A stretch of 34,706 nucleotides of DNA. It comes from Terriglobia bacterium. Its GTDB lineage: Bacteria > Acidobacteriota > Terriglobia > Terriglobales > Acidobacteriaceae. Positions 1-7,253 of the stretch are shown in pieces. How positions within the stretch are numbered: the stretch's first letter is position 1; each line of letters opens with the position of its first letter. The stretch is from assembly GCA_020073645.1 (NCBI GenBank), contig JAIQET010000048.1, positions 1 to 34,706 of the forward strand, given 5' to 3'. Under the pieces are notes generated by a model. It was not told where the DNA came from. It searched no databases and saw only the letters and a program-made list of their open reading frames with translations. A program made the translations under genes and the position numbers.

Positions 1-408
1 ATCCACACCGGAGTATTCGGTGAGATAAAGTTCAATCCCGCTGGAGTTCGCGGAGAGGTTCACCGTCACCGTGTCGGCGCCGCCCTTGATGTTCTTCGCA
101 TAATAGACCCGGCTGCCGCCGCCACCCGGAGAGGTTAATTGGCTTCCCACTGCAGTAAATGCGTTGCCCTGGGAGTCCGTGACCGATGATGCCGTGGTGC
201 TCGCATCGAAATCAAATGCAACCAAAATGAGGTTCCCCGCCGCCGTGTTCTTGGGGAAGGAGAGGGGCAAACTCTTGATGGGTCCGGAGGATCCGTTGGC
301 GACTGCCTGCACAAAGGAGGGAACCTGAGCATTCGCCGTTGTCAAAAAGCACAGTGAGACGATGAATGCAGAAATCGGTCCCCAGATCTGGAACTGCTTA
401 ACTCTCAT
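1..408 (-). CDS. secreted protein, N-terminal part (cut by window edge)
   Basis: An open frame of 136 codons starts with ATG at 408 and runs without a stop off the left edge. A good ribosome site (GAGGAT, about 6 nt before the ATG) supports this start. The first 27 residues form a typical Sec signal peptide: positive MRVKQ, a hydrophobic stretch, then ANAQ as the cleavage site. The mature part is rich in Ser, Thr, Gly and Asn (for example GNLILVAFDFDAS and SVTDSQGN), a style common in extracellular beta-sandwich or adhesin-like proteins of soil bacteria. I do not recognise a named family, and the C-terminus that might carry repeats or a sorting signal is outside the window. It lies 212 nt beyond the end of the VanZ-LamG gene, so it may have its own promoter. 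Confidence 0.7.
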   Translation of the reverse strand, partial: MRVKQFQIWGPISAFIVSLCFLTTANAQVPSFVQAVANGSSGPIKSLPLSFPKNTAAGNLILVAFDFDASTTASSVTDSQGNAFTAVGSQLTSPGGGGSRVYYAKNIKGGADTVTVNLSANSSGIELYLTEYSGVD

Positions 409-620
409 GCGGATCCTCTTCAACTCGCAATGGTAGCGTCTGGCCAATGGAGCGTTTGGTGATAACCAAAGAATCGATCTACCAAAGTCGGGGGGAGACC
501 CAGGATCTGGCCGGTGCGACAGTATAGCCCATTTTCATCCGAACTTAAAGAAACACACGCCCAAATCCAAGAAACTGCGCAAGGGGGAGCGCGGAATCCG
601 GTATCACAAAGAGGTTTCCT
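409..620. other. 212-nt spacer
   Basis: This spacer lies between the stop of the VanZ-LamG gene and the start of the secreted protein. Apart from the ribosome site GAGGAT next to the downstream start I see no clear promoter boxes, terminator hairpin or repeat. No open frame in it looks coding. Confidence 0.5.
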
Positions 621-1769
621 TCAACAGTCTTCTCGAAACACGCCCGCATGCGTCAGCAACACCTGCATCGTGGAGGATCGGTAAAGTAATACTCCCAGAG
701 CGCTGCCCACTGTATTGGTGATGATGTCAGTCATGCTCGAGTCGCGAGTCGGAAGCAGCACCTGCAAGGCTTCGATCGCAAAGCTCAGGCAGAATCCCAA
801 AACAACAACAACCAGGCCAGGGCGTCCAATCCTCTTAACGGAGGCAAAATAGGCCGAAAACAAAAACCCGACGGGAATGAACCCTGCGATATTGATTCCT
901 ATATCTTGCCAATTACCCCAACCAGCCCAGGCATTCCTGGCGGCCTGGTACTGACTCCACGTGGAATGTAGAAAAGCTGGATGCAAGACAAAGTATCTTT
1001 CCGGAACCCTTAGATCGGTTGCGGGATCCACTCTTGTAATATTATGAGCCACATTGCCACGATGCTCGTTGAACAGATACAGGGCAACCTGAGCTCCTTC
1101 CCCGTCTAGAGCGGGCTCTTGCGTCGCTGTCCAACTCTCAAAGTGCTTCGTGACCTGACCTGGTGTCAGATCCCGGTCGTAGATTGCGAGGCCCCTCACC
1201 TGTCCCGACCAGCTGTCGTCGACTGTAGAGTTAGCGATCACAAGCTGGCCGGTCATGTCCGTACTAGTAAGGCCCAGATTCGCAGACAGACCAACAGGAA
1301 CGCCGTCGACATAAACCGCCGTGCCTCCTTTTCCGGATGTGATCGATACAAATACCGGCTTTTTCTCACGAAACACACCGTCGACCTTGAGCCATGGCCT
1401 TCTAACTATGCCTTGCTCATCTACCATGTAGCGTTGCACAGCGATGCTTGTTCCATACTGACGCAACGAAAACGGCAAACTGCGGTCCGCCGAGCTATCG
1501 AAGGCAAGAATTGTGCTCTCGCTCCCCATTAGGCTAGGTTCCAACCAGATTTCCAGGCTGCACGAACCATCGTCGTGAGAGCGGATTCGGCGGAACGCTC
1601 CGGAGCTCAGAGCGGTGCCGTGCGAACCGAAAAGCAGTCCGTTTCCGTTGCCAAGCCAGCTCACGTCATTCCGCGGTGCGTGAAATGGCCACAGGCCAGC
1701 GACGAGAATACCGGCTACGACTAAAATACATAGCGCTCGAACTGTCTTTGCATAAAGCGCTAGTGTCAT
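621..1769 (-). CDS. VanZ-family membrane protein with LamG/concanavalin-like domain
   Basis: A 382-residue protein with three parts. A membrane segment lies at about residues 8-27. A LamG/concanavalin-A-like jelly-roll spans about 45-210, recognisable by LEIWLEP, the AVYVDGVPVG strand pair and GQVRGLAIYDRDL. A VanZ-like domain spans about 285-365, with NIAGFIPVGFLF followed by EALQVLLP, D348, N352 and GSALGVLLY. VanZ proteins are small membrane proteins named from teicoplanin resistance; their biochemical role is unclear. LamG folds often bind carbohydrate, so a membrane protein that contacts the polymer on the outer face is a reasonable inference. It starts at ATG 1769, without a strong Shine-Dalgarno, 119 nt after the FemAB-like gene. 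Confidence 0.85.
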   Translation of the reverse strand: MTLALYAKTVRALCILVVAGILVAGLWPFHAPRNDVSWLGNGNGLLFGSHGTALSSGAFRRIRSHDDGSCSLEIWLEPSLMGSESTILAFDSSADRSLPFSLRQYGTSIAVQRYMVDEQGIVRRPWLKVDGVFREKKPVFVSITSGKGGTAVYVDGVPVGLSANLGLTSTDMTGQLVIANSTVDDSWSGQVRGLAIYDRDLTPGQVTKHFESWTATQEPALDGEGAQVALYLFNEHRGNVAHNITRVDPATDLRVPERYFVLHPAFLHSTWSQYQAARNAWAGWGNWQDIGINIAGFIPVGFLFSAYFASVKRIGRPGLVVVVLGFCLSFAIEALQVLLPTRDSSMTDIITNTVGSALGVLLYRSSTMQVLLTHAGVFREDC

Positions 1770-1777
1770 GTGCGCGG

Positions 1778-1819
1778 CCCATAGGACCGAATATCTTCCC
1801 GGGCCGATTAACCTATGGG
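1778..1819. repeat. 8-bp inverted repeat just upstream of VanZ-LamG gene
   Basis: CCCATAGG at 1778-1785 and CCTATGGG at 1812-1819 are perfect reverse complements separated by 26 nt. The left arm ends 9 nt from the ATG of the VanZ-LamG gene. It could be a protein-binding site or an mRNA hairpin that affects translation. No T-run follows, so it is not a standard terminator. Chance occurrence is possible. Confidence 0.4.
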
Positions 1820-1888
1820 ATTGACCATCCTTGTGCCAAGGAGGATTAGGTTACGTATGTCTGTGTCTGCTCGTAGCCTGCAGTCTCT

Positions 1889-2926
1889 TTAGCCCATGTG
1901 CCGATACACAACTCTACCGACCGCCGACAAAGCGGCATCGGGCAAGAGGGCCACCATTTGCCGGGTGGCTTGCGAAGTCCAATTGGCCGGCTTCCGGCTT
2001 TCCGTTTGCGAATACCGAAAATAAGTTAGCAGCTGCTTGCGGGTGCCAAACCGGTCCTTGAAGGCAATGAGACCTGCGTTGTCCATGTCGGAGCGACCAA
2101 AGTCGATCTGCTCGATCCCGGACGCTTTGCTCTCCTCGATGAGCCTCCAAAACAGAAATGGCATCGCTGCCAGGCGGTGGAGTTTCTCGTCCGAGCACCC
2201 GTATTTGTAAACCACCGAATAACCGTGCCGTAGAGACAGAATCGCCGCGATCGGAACACCGTCTTTTCGGGCCAACCGGATCTGAACCTTATCGCCCATG
2301 CACTCGACCAAATTCTGAAACCAGGCTCGTGGTTGAGGAAACAGTTCGTGTCGCCGCCGAGTAATGAGCAACAGTTTGTAGAATTCGTTGACCATGTGTT
2401 CAGAACGCCCTGTATCGTAGGAGAGATGTGATCTTTCAGCCCGCCGGATCCTGCGCTGAAGGGAATCCTTATGCAATCTGCTGAAAATTTGCTCCACAGG
2501 CCGCGTCAGATCGAGACTGTGGAAGCAGTAAGTGTGGCTGCGTCGCAATTGGGGGTCTGAGTCCCAGTTCCATGACAGCGGCCGGAGCTCGACGTACCTC
2601 CACTCGTGGCGATCGCATTCTGTCCGCAAGAAGTTCGCAAATGCAGAACACCCAGCATCGTTGTCAATCAGCGGCTCACAATGATCCGAAAAAGGCAGTG
2701 ACACGGCTCGGTTGCCGGTGATCCAACTTGAAACCCGACACAGTGCAACCCCATCAGTTAAGGGCTTACCAGGCGACCCGGAGGTCAGCACAAAGGGCTC
2801 ATAGCCGTAGGTACGAGCCAAAGCCTCCAACCAGCCCCGCTGATGAAACACTGTGGCGCCTCGATGGTTTGCGACCAAGAGATCCCAGCGGCTGTCAGAA
2901 AGCGGGTTTATAACGTGAATTTCCAC
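1889..2926 (-). CDS. FemAB-like GNAT-fold acyltransferase
   Basis: A 345-residue protein of the FemAB-related type seen in exopolysaccharide loci, including those of the PEP-CTERM/exosortase kind. The N-terminal half has the typical opening (VFHQRGWLEALARTYGYEP, residues 26-44). The second GNAT-like half (about 150-290) contains the basic helix HKDSLQRRIRRAERS, a core strand IRLARKDGVPIAAILSL, and FGRSDMDNAGLIAFKDRFG. Known FemAB proteins transfer amino acids from aminoacyl-tRNA to peptidoglycan precursors; the exopolysaccharide-locus versions have no settled substrate. The start is GTG at 2926 with no strong Shine-Dalgarno, 33 nt after the Wzx-GT2 stop. It is probably the last or second-last gene of the Wzy-Wzx transcript. 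Confidence 0.85.
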   Translation of the reverse strand: MEIHVINPLSDSRWDLLVANHRGATVFHQRGWLEALARTYGYEPFVLTSGSPGKPLTDGVALCRVSSWITGNRAVSLPFSDHCEPLIDNDAGCSAFANFLRTECDRHEWRYVELRPLSWNWDSDPQLRRSHTYCFHSLDLTRPVEQIFSRLHKDSLQRRIRRAERSHLSYDTGRSEHMVNEFYKLLLITRRRHELFPQPRAWFQNLVECMGDKVQIRLARKDGVPIAAILSLRHGYSVVYKYGCSDEKLHRLAAMPFLFWRLIEESKASGIEQIDFGRSDMDNAGLIAFKDRFGTRKQLLTYFRYSQTESRKPANWTSQATRQMVALLPDAALSAVGRVVYRHMG

Positions 2927-2959
2927 AGTGCCGAAAAGCGCGATGCCGTGAGAGGAATT

Positions 2960-5644
2960 TCAGGATCCGCTGCTGGTGTGCGTCTCCGCAATCTCGATAT
3001 GCGGGGTGGCTTTCCGCCAAGCATCGGCCTCTACACTTAGAGTTCCGAAATTGGTCTCCGTCCAAAAGAGCGCTTTGTCCCACGATTTCTCCACCGACCA
3101 TCTTATTCTGGGCAAGAGTATTTGAAGGCGCTTGGCCAGACCCCAGCCGAAGCCAATCCTGAGCCACGAGTACTTCCAAGGCAGATGCGGAGGTTCGAGC
3201 CGCCCCCCCAATTCACTTGCGATCTGCTCCGCATCCTTAACGATGTGAACCTTTTCCGGATAGAAATAAATCAGACACGTCTGCAGGTATCTGAGACAAG
3301 CATTCCGCGCCCTTTCGCTATCCTCCAGCGACCGCAGATATTGGATATGCAACCGCATGGAGAGCCAGTGTGCCTCCAGTTTGCGCGCCGAATCTCCAAT
3401 GTAGCTCAGGGTGTTGGCCCAGGGCGCCCGATAGTACACTTTCGCCTCTGGCACAAATCGCGTACCGTCGCTGGCGAGAAGCACCCGACAGAAGTACTCC
3501 CCGTCATCGTCTCCCAAGAGCCTCGTGTCCCACGGACCTGCCGCCTCGGTCAACTCGCGACTGACGAGCCATGTAGCCGTCTGCATGTAAGCGTTTTGCC
3601 CCATCTTGCACAAAAGCCATTCCGTGGGACAAAGATCACGCCAAAGGCCTGTTGGGGCAAACTCAGCGCGATAGTATCGGTACCTGAAACGGCCAAAAGG
3701 TCCGGAGAGAACTGTCCGCTTACCTAGACCCTGATCCAAGACGGCCATCTGTTTGGCAACCTTGTCAGGAGCTAAGAGATCATCCGCATCCAGCCATTGA
3801 ATGTAGTCCCCGCGGCTCAGCGAAAGGGCCTTGTTTCTGGCTGCCGCGGCGCCCTGATTCTTCTGCGTGACCACGCGCACCGACTCCGACTCAAACCGCC
3901 GCGCAATTGTGAGCGTTTGATCGGTAGAACCATCGTCCACGACGATGATTTCTTTGGGTTCATATGTCTGTGCGATTGCTGACCGGAGCGTGTCTGCGAT
4001 CCATTCCTGCGAATTGAAGGCAGGGATGAGAATTGACACGAGAGCTTTCCCACTGGAACTTTGCGGAACAAAATAAGCCGGCTTGGCGGCGTCCATGATC
4101 GCCGCTGCTGACGGATCGGAAATCTTACGCAAAAAGGCCGCCGCCTCCAGGACTCGTGCAATCTCGCGGAAGGGTGCATAACCCCAGTGCATCAGGATGA
4201 CTGCAGCGACGTACAAACACCCTACCAACGCCGAGATGGCGACGATGTGGATGACTTCGCCGGCCGTGCCTGAGGCCACAATCAACAGCGGGATTTTGCT
4301 GATGATTCCGGCACAGAGGAAGCCCGCCAGCAGCGCAGCCAGAACGTACTTCCACACTGCGGCAAGAACCGGGGTGACGCCAAGGCCTATCGGCTTTCCC
4401 GCGTACTGGAACGCCGGGATTGTCAGAATCCAGAACGACGTCGTCCAGGCTAACGCAATTCCGACCGCCCCCCACGGCAGGGCCAATAGAAACAGCAGAC
4501 CTGTCACGACTACCTCGATAACGCCCCAGCGGAACCAGCGGTCTGCTCTTCCAATGGAAAGATGGATCCACCCGTGCATGTAGTAGATGAGCATCACGCC
4601 GATTCCGGGCCCGAAGAAGGTGAAGATACGGCCGGCAGGCTCCCATCCCGGCCCCAACAATAATCTAATCAGGTCCTTGCCCACGATAGTGAGAGCCGCA
4701 GCCAATCCCATGCCGACAAAAGCCGTTACCGTTATCGCACTGAGAAGATGCTGGCGGTACTTCGCCGGATTTCCCCGGAACCGGCTCAGTGCGGCTACAG
4801 CCACGTTCGTGAGAGGAGCGGTGGATTGGCTTACAGAAAGAGCGAATAAATCGTAAGCCTTCTTGTAAAAGCCAAGAGAGATAGGGCCAAAGCGCCAGCC
4901 AACCAGGACATTGTCCAGATTGCGGGTACAGTAGTTGACGCTGAAACGCCCGTAGGCATTCATTGCGAACTGGAACATCGAACGCGTGCCGCGTCTCCGT
5001 TGAGGGAGGCCCGGAACCCAACGACACAAATAGAAGGCGCCCAGGGACGTACTAAGAGAAAGCGCTACAGCGCCCGCGACAAGCGCCCAGTATCCCCATC
5101 CCGCCCAGCCAAGAACGATTGATACCACCACTCCGACGACGCGGGCGAGGACGTCATTGGCCGAGACTGCGGAGAACCGCATCGCCCGCTTGAGCAGAGC
5201 CAGGTGCTGAACCGAAATACTGGTGATGAGGATTGTCGGCGATATGCCTACCGCCACGCGCGCCACCAGCGGGTCGCCATAAAAGCGTGCCAAGAGCGAT
5301 CCTGCCGCTGCGAATCCGATGGTGAGAAGAACACCCACTCCCAGGTTGATCCAAAACAAGTTGCTAACCAGGTAGTGGTCGACGTCGTCGGCTTGGAGAA
5401 TCGCCTCCGTGAACCCGTTTAGCCCGAAGTTCATGAGCAGCAGACTGACGGTCGTAACCATGGTCATCAGCCCGAAGTCTTTCGGGGTCAGGAGCCGAGC
5501 CAGGATCATCGTGGAGATGATCTGGATGGCCAGGCCCAAGGCGGAGGAAGCCAGCGTGGCGCCAGCACCCCGGGCGGCCAGGCGCCTGACCTGGTCTCCG
5601 TCCACATTGGGAAGGAACACGCCACTTGTGTCAAAAGGCTTCAA
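2960..5644 (-). CDS. Wzx-type polysaccharide flippase fused to GT2 glycosyltransferase
   Basis: An 894-residue fusion. Residues 1 to about 490 are a multi-span membrane protein of the polysaccharide/MATE-like flippase family, with the usual N-terminal pattern (GLAIQIISTMILARLLTPKDFGLM) and a central NLDNVLVGWRFG motif; it would move lipid-linked repeat units across the inner membrane. After a linker of about 40 residues, a GT-A family 2 domain begins near 534 (VSILIPAFNS), with VVDDGSTD (568-575), the metal-binding DADD (619-622) and GDDDGEYF near 711. The start is TTG at 5644 with a perfect AGGAGG four nucleotides upstream, and it overlaps the stop of the polymerase gene as TTGA, so translation should be coupled. 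An internal ATG before the GT2 part has no ribosome site, which supports a true fusion. Confidence 0.88.
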   Translation of the reverse strand: MKPFDTSGVFLPNVDGDQVRRLAARGAGATLASSALGLAIQIISTMILARLLTPKDFGLMTMVTTVSLLLMNFGLNGFTEAILQADDVDHYLVSNLFWINLGVGVLLTIGFAAAGSLLARFYGDPLVARVAVGISPTILITSISVQHLALLKRAMRFSAVSANDVLARVVGVVVSIVLGWAGWGYWALVAGAVALSLSTSLGAFYLCRWVPGLPQRRRGTRSMFQFAMNAYGRFSVNYCTRNLDNVLVGWRFGPISLGFYKKAYDLFALSVSQSTAPLTNVAVAALSRFRGNPAKYRQHLLSAITVTAFVGMGLAAALTIVGKDLIRLLLGPGWEPAGRIFTFFGPGIGVMLIYYMHGWIHLSIGRADRWFRWGVIEVVVTGLLFLLALPWGAVGIALAWTTSFWILTIPAFQYAGKPIGLGVTPVLAAVWKYVLAALLAGFLCAGIISKIPLLIVASGTAGEVIHIVAISALVGCLYVAAVILMHWGYAPFREIARVLEAAAFLRKISDPSAAAIMDAAKPAYFVPQSSSGKALVSILIPAFNSQEWIADTLRSAIAQTYEPKEIIVVDDGSTDQTLTIARRFESESVRVVTQKNQGAAAARNKALSLSRGDYIQWLDADDLLAPDKVAKQMAVLDQGLGKRTVLSGPFGRFRYRYYRAEFAPTGLWRDLCPTEWLLCKMGQNAYMQTATWLVSRELTEAAGPWDTRLLGDDDGEYFCRVLLASDGTRFVPEAKVYYRAPWANTLSYIGDSARKLEAHWLSMRLHIQYLRSLEDSERARNACLRYLQTCLIYFYPEKVHIVKDAEQIASELGGRLEPPHLPWKYSWLRIGFGWGLAKRLQILLPRIRWSVEKSWDKALFWTETNFGTLSVEADAWRKATPHIEIAETHTSSGS

Positions 5645-7080
5645 ACGGCCTCCTGACGTAACCCGGCAACGAACACGTCTGCGACTTGTGGCTTGGACTC
5701 AGCCCTGTCATGAGTTCCGAGTTGTGAAGCCGGACTTGGCCGAGTGGACATTGACGGAACAGTCATGGTCACCAAGAGGAAGACAATCCACACTGGGTTC
5801 TGCGTCTTGAACGCCGCCTCGGTTAAGTTGTAGACCAGCGCGACGACAAAAAACGCGAGTCTGAGACTGGCAGTCTCGGAGTTGGAGCGGAATGCGGTCA
5901 TGACATTCCGGTATCCTGTCACCAAGAGGCCCGCCAGCAGAGAGACCCCTATCCATCCCAGGTTTAGATAGACTTCGAGATATCCATTGTGGGCTTCTTG
6001 CAACTGAAACGCATAAATATCCTGGACTTTCAGCAGTCGCCATCCCAGCCAGAAACTCTCAAAGCCCCTGCCCAACAACGCGTATCCCCTCATGCTCAGC
6101 GCGAGTTTCCAAATGTCCGTCCGGCCGGTGAGCGTCGGATCTCTACCCACGGCTCCCAGGAGGTCACCCGCAGAAGGGCCAAACAGGGCGTACAAAGGAA
6201 TGAGGAGCACGACCAATACCAGGATGTGCACGACTGCTGGCTTTCGACCGATCCTCTTGTAGAGGCTGGTTGCTGCAATCAGCCCGGCACCGATGATGAA
6301 GCAAGACATCGCTGTGGCAGAGTTGACCATCCAAAACAGCCATGCCACCATTGCCAGGAAAATACCGTGGGCCATCAGCAGTTTGCTATTGCGTTCACGC
6401 TTGCGACGCTGCCACAGTTGCAGAAAATGCCACCAGGATGCCAGACCAAAGATTAATGTGATGGTCCCAAGGAGGTTCTTGTTCGCCGTCACACCCGTGT
6501 ACGACGTCGTCCACAGACCGATTTGTCGATGATAGTCCCGGCCCCATTCCGGGTAATACTTCATAAAGAGGATGGAGATCGGCAACAGGACAAAACCCAC
6601 CCGCGTGAACAATCGCTTGATCGCAGCCAATGGGTCGACTTCAGTGAGGACAATGAGGACCATCACCAGATCGCCTATCGCCTTGACCCATCGTTTGAAA
6701 GTCACATCGGGGTAGTCGGACCAAGCAATGCTCACAGCACAGTAGGCAAAGTACAGTAGAATTGGGGCGTTCGAGCGTAGCAGCATTCCGATCCGCTCGT
6801 GCCTTCTGAAAAGAACGATCAGGGCGAAGACGGTGAGCGCCAGGTAGACATTCCGGTCAAGGGGACTTCCCTCGGCATAATACTGTCCTGCCCTGATGAA
6901 CGCAGCACCTCCAAATCCAAATATCGCCATCCACTCAGTCACGGATCGCGATGCGGCGAGGGCCAACCAGATCACGGGAAGCCAAAGGGCGCCTGAGGTC
7001 CGCGCCTTCCGGTCCCGAGCGAGGGCGAAGAGCCCCCAGATCCCGAGCAGAAATGCAAGAGCAGCTATCTGCCGGGGCAT
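5641..7080 (-). CDS. O-antigen polymerase/ligase-like membrane protein (Wzy/WaaL family)
   Basis: A 479-residue polytopic membrane protein. The large periplasmic loop has the family hallmarks: TGRTDIWKLAL (318-328) and EAHNGYLEVYLNLGWIG (362-378), where H364 matches the conserved loop histidine of Wzy_C/WaaL proteins. These enzymes join lipid-linked glycan units, either polymerising them or ligating them to an acceptor; the sequence alone does not separate the two. The start is ATG 7080, with AGGAG seven nucleotides upstream. It is the first gene of a short group (polymerase, flippase-GT2, FemAB) and its stop overlaps the next start, a natural polymerase-flippase pairing. Confidence 0.88.
   Translation of the reverse strand: MPRQIAALAFLLGIWGLFALARDRKARTSGALWLPVIWLALAASRSVTEWMAIFGFGGAAFIRAGQYYAEGSPLDRNVYLALTVFALIVLFRRHERIGMLLRSNAPILLYFAYCAVSIAWSDYPDVTFKRWVKAIGDLVMVLIVLTEVDPLAAIKRLFTRVGFVLLPISILFMKYYPEWGRDYHRQIGLWTTSYTGVTANKNLLGTITLIFGLASWWHFLQLWQRRKRERNSKLLMAHGIFLAMVAWLFWMVNSATAMSCFIIGAGLIAATSLYKRIGRKPAVVHILVLVVLLIPLYALFGPSAGDLLGAVGRDPTLTGRTDIWKLALSMRGYALLGRGFESFWLGWRLLKVQDIYAFQLQEAHNGYLEVYLNLGWIGVSLLAGLLVTGYRNVMTAFRSNSETASLRLAFFVVALVYNLTEAAFKTQNPVWIVFLLVTMTVPSMSTRPSPASQLGTHDRAESKPQVADVFVAGLRQEAV
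5649..5654 (-). promoter_or_regulatory. strong Shine-Dalgarno deciding a TTG start
   Basis: AGGAGG on the minus strand, four nucleotides before the TTG at 5644. It lies inside the last codons of the polymerase gene. No equally good site precedes the later in-frame GTG codons, so it fixes the start of the flippase-GT2 fusion. Confidence 0.65.
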
Positions 7081-7116
7081 TCAACAGCTCCTGCTAGAGT
7101 CTTTGAAGTGCTGCGC

Positions 7117-7144
7117 ATTTTAAGTCGACAAGAAAGCGGTGCAA
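7117..7144 (-). promoter_or_regulatory. possible sigma70-like promoter for polymerase gene
   Basis: On the minus strand TTGCAC (7144-7139) and TAAAAT (7122-7117) are separated by 16 nt, about 35 nt before the ATG at 7080. The -10 matches five of six consensus bases, the -35 only three. Placement is sensible but the support is weak. Confidence 0.25.
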
Positions 7145-7168
7145 CAGTTCCAGTGGCAACAGTTGCAC
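7139..7168. repeat. 7-bp inverted repeat overlapping the candidate -35 box
   Basis: GTGCAAC at 7139-7145 and GTTGCAC at 7162-7168 form a perfect inverted repeat. Inside it the 9-mer GCAACAGTT occurs twice as a direct repeat (7141-7149 and 7157-7165). Its position on a possible -35 box makes it a candidate operator for the polymerase-flippase group. Confidence 0.4.
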
Positions 7169-7208
7169 GAAAGGCCGTACCGACACCTCATATTATTATG
7201 GGGAACTC

Positions 7209-7224
7209 GGCGACTCAGGTCGCC
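7209..7224 (-). terminator. weak hairpin downstream of beta-helix gene
   Basis: GGCGAC and GTCGCC flank a 4-nt loop, 30 nt beyond the stop of the secreted beta-helix gene. The stem is only 6 bp and no T-run follows on the minus strand, so it is at best a weak or factor-assisted terminator. Confidence 0.25.
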
Positions 7225-7253
7225 TTGCCTGGGGGACCAGCAAAAGTGCAAGA

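Noticed and set aside
1857..1892. 11-codon plus-strand frame preceded by AGGAGG
   Set aside because: The ribosome-like site is good but the frame is tiny, lies in a gap on the opposite strand and has no other support.
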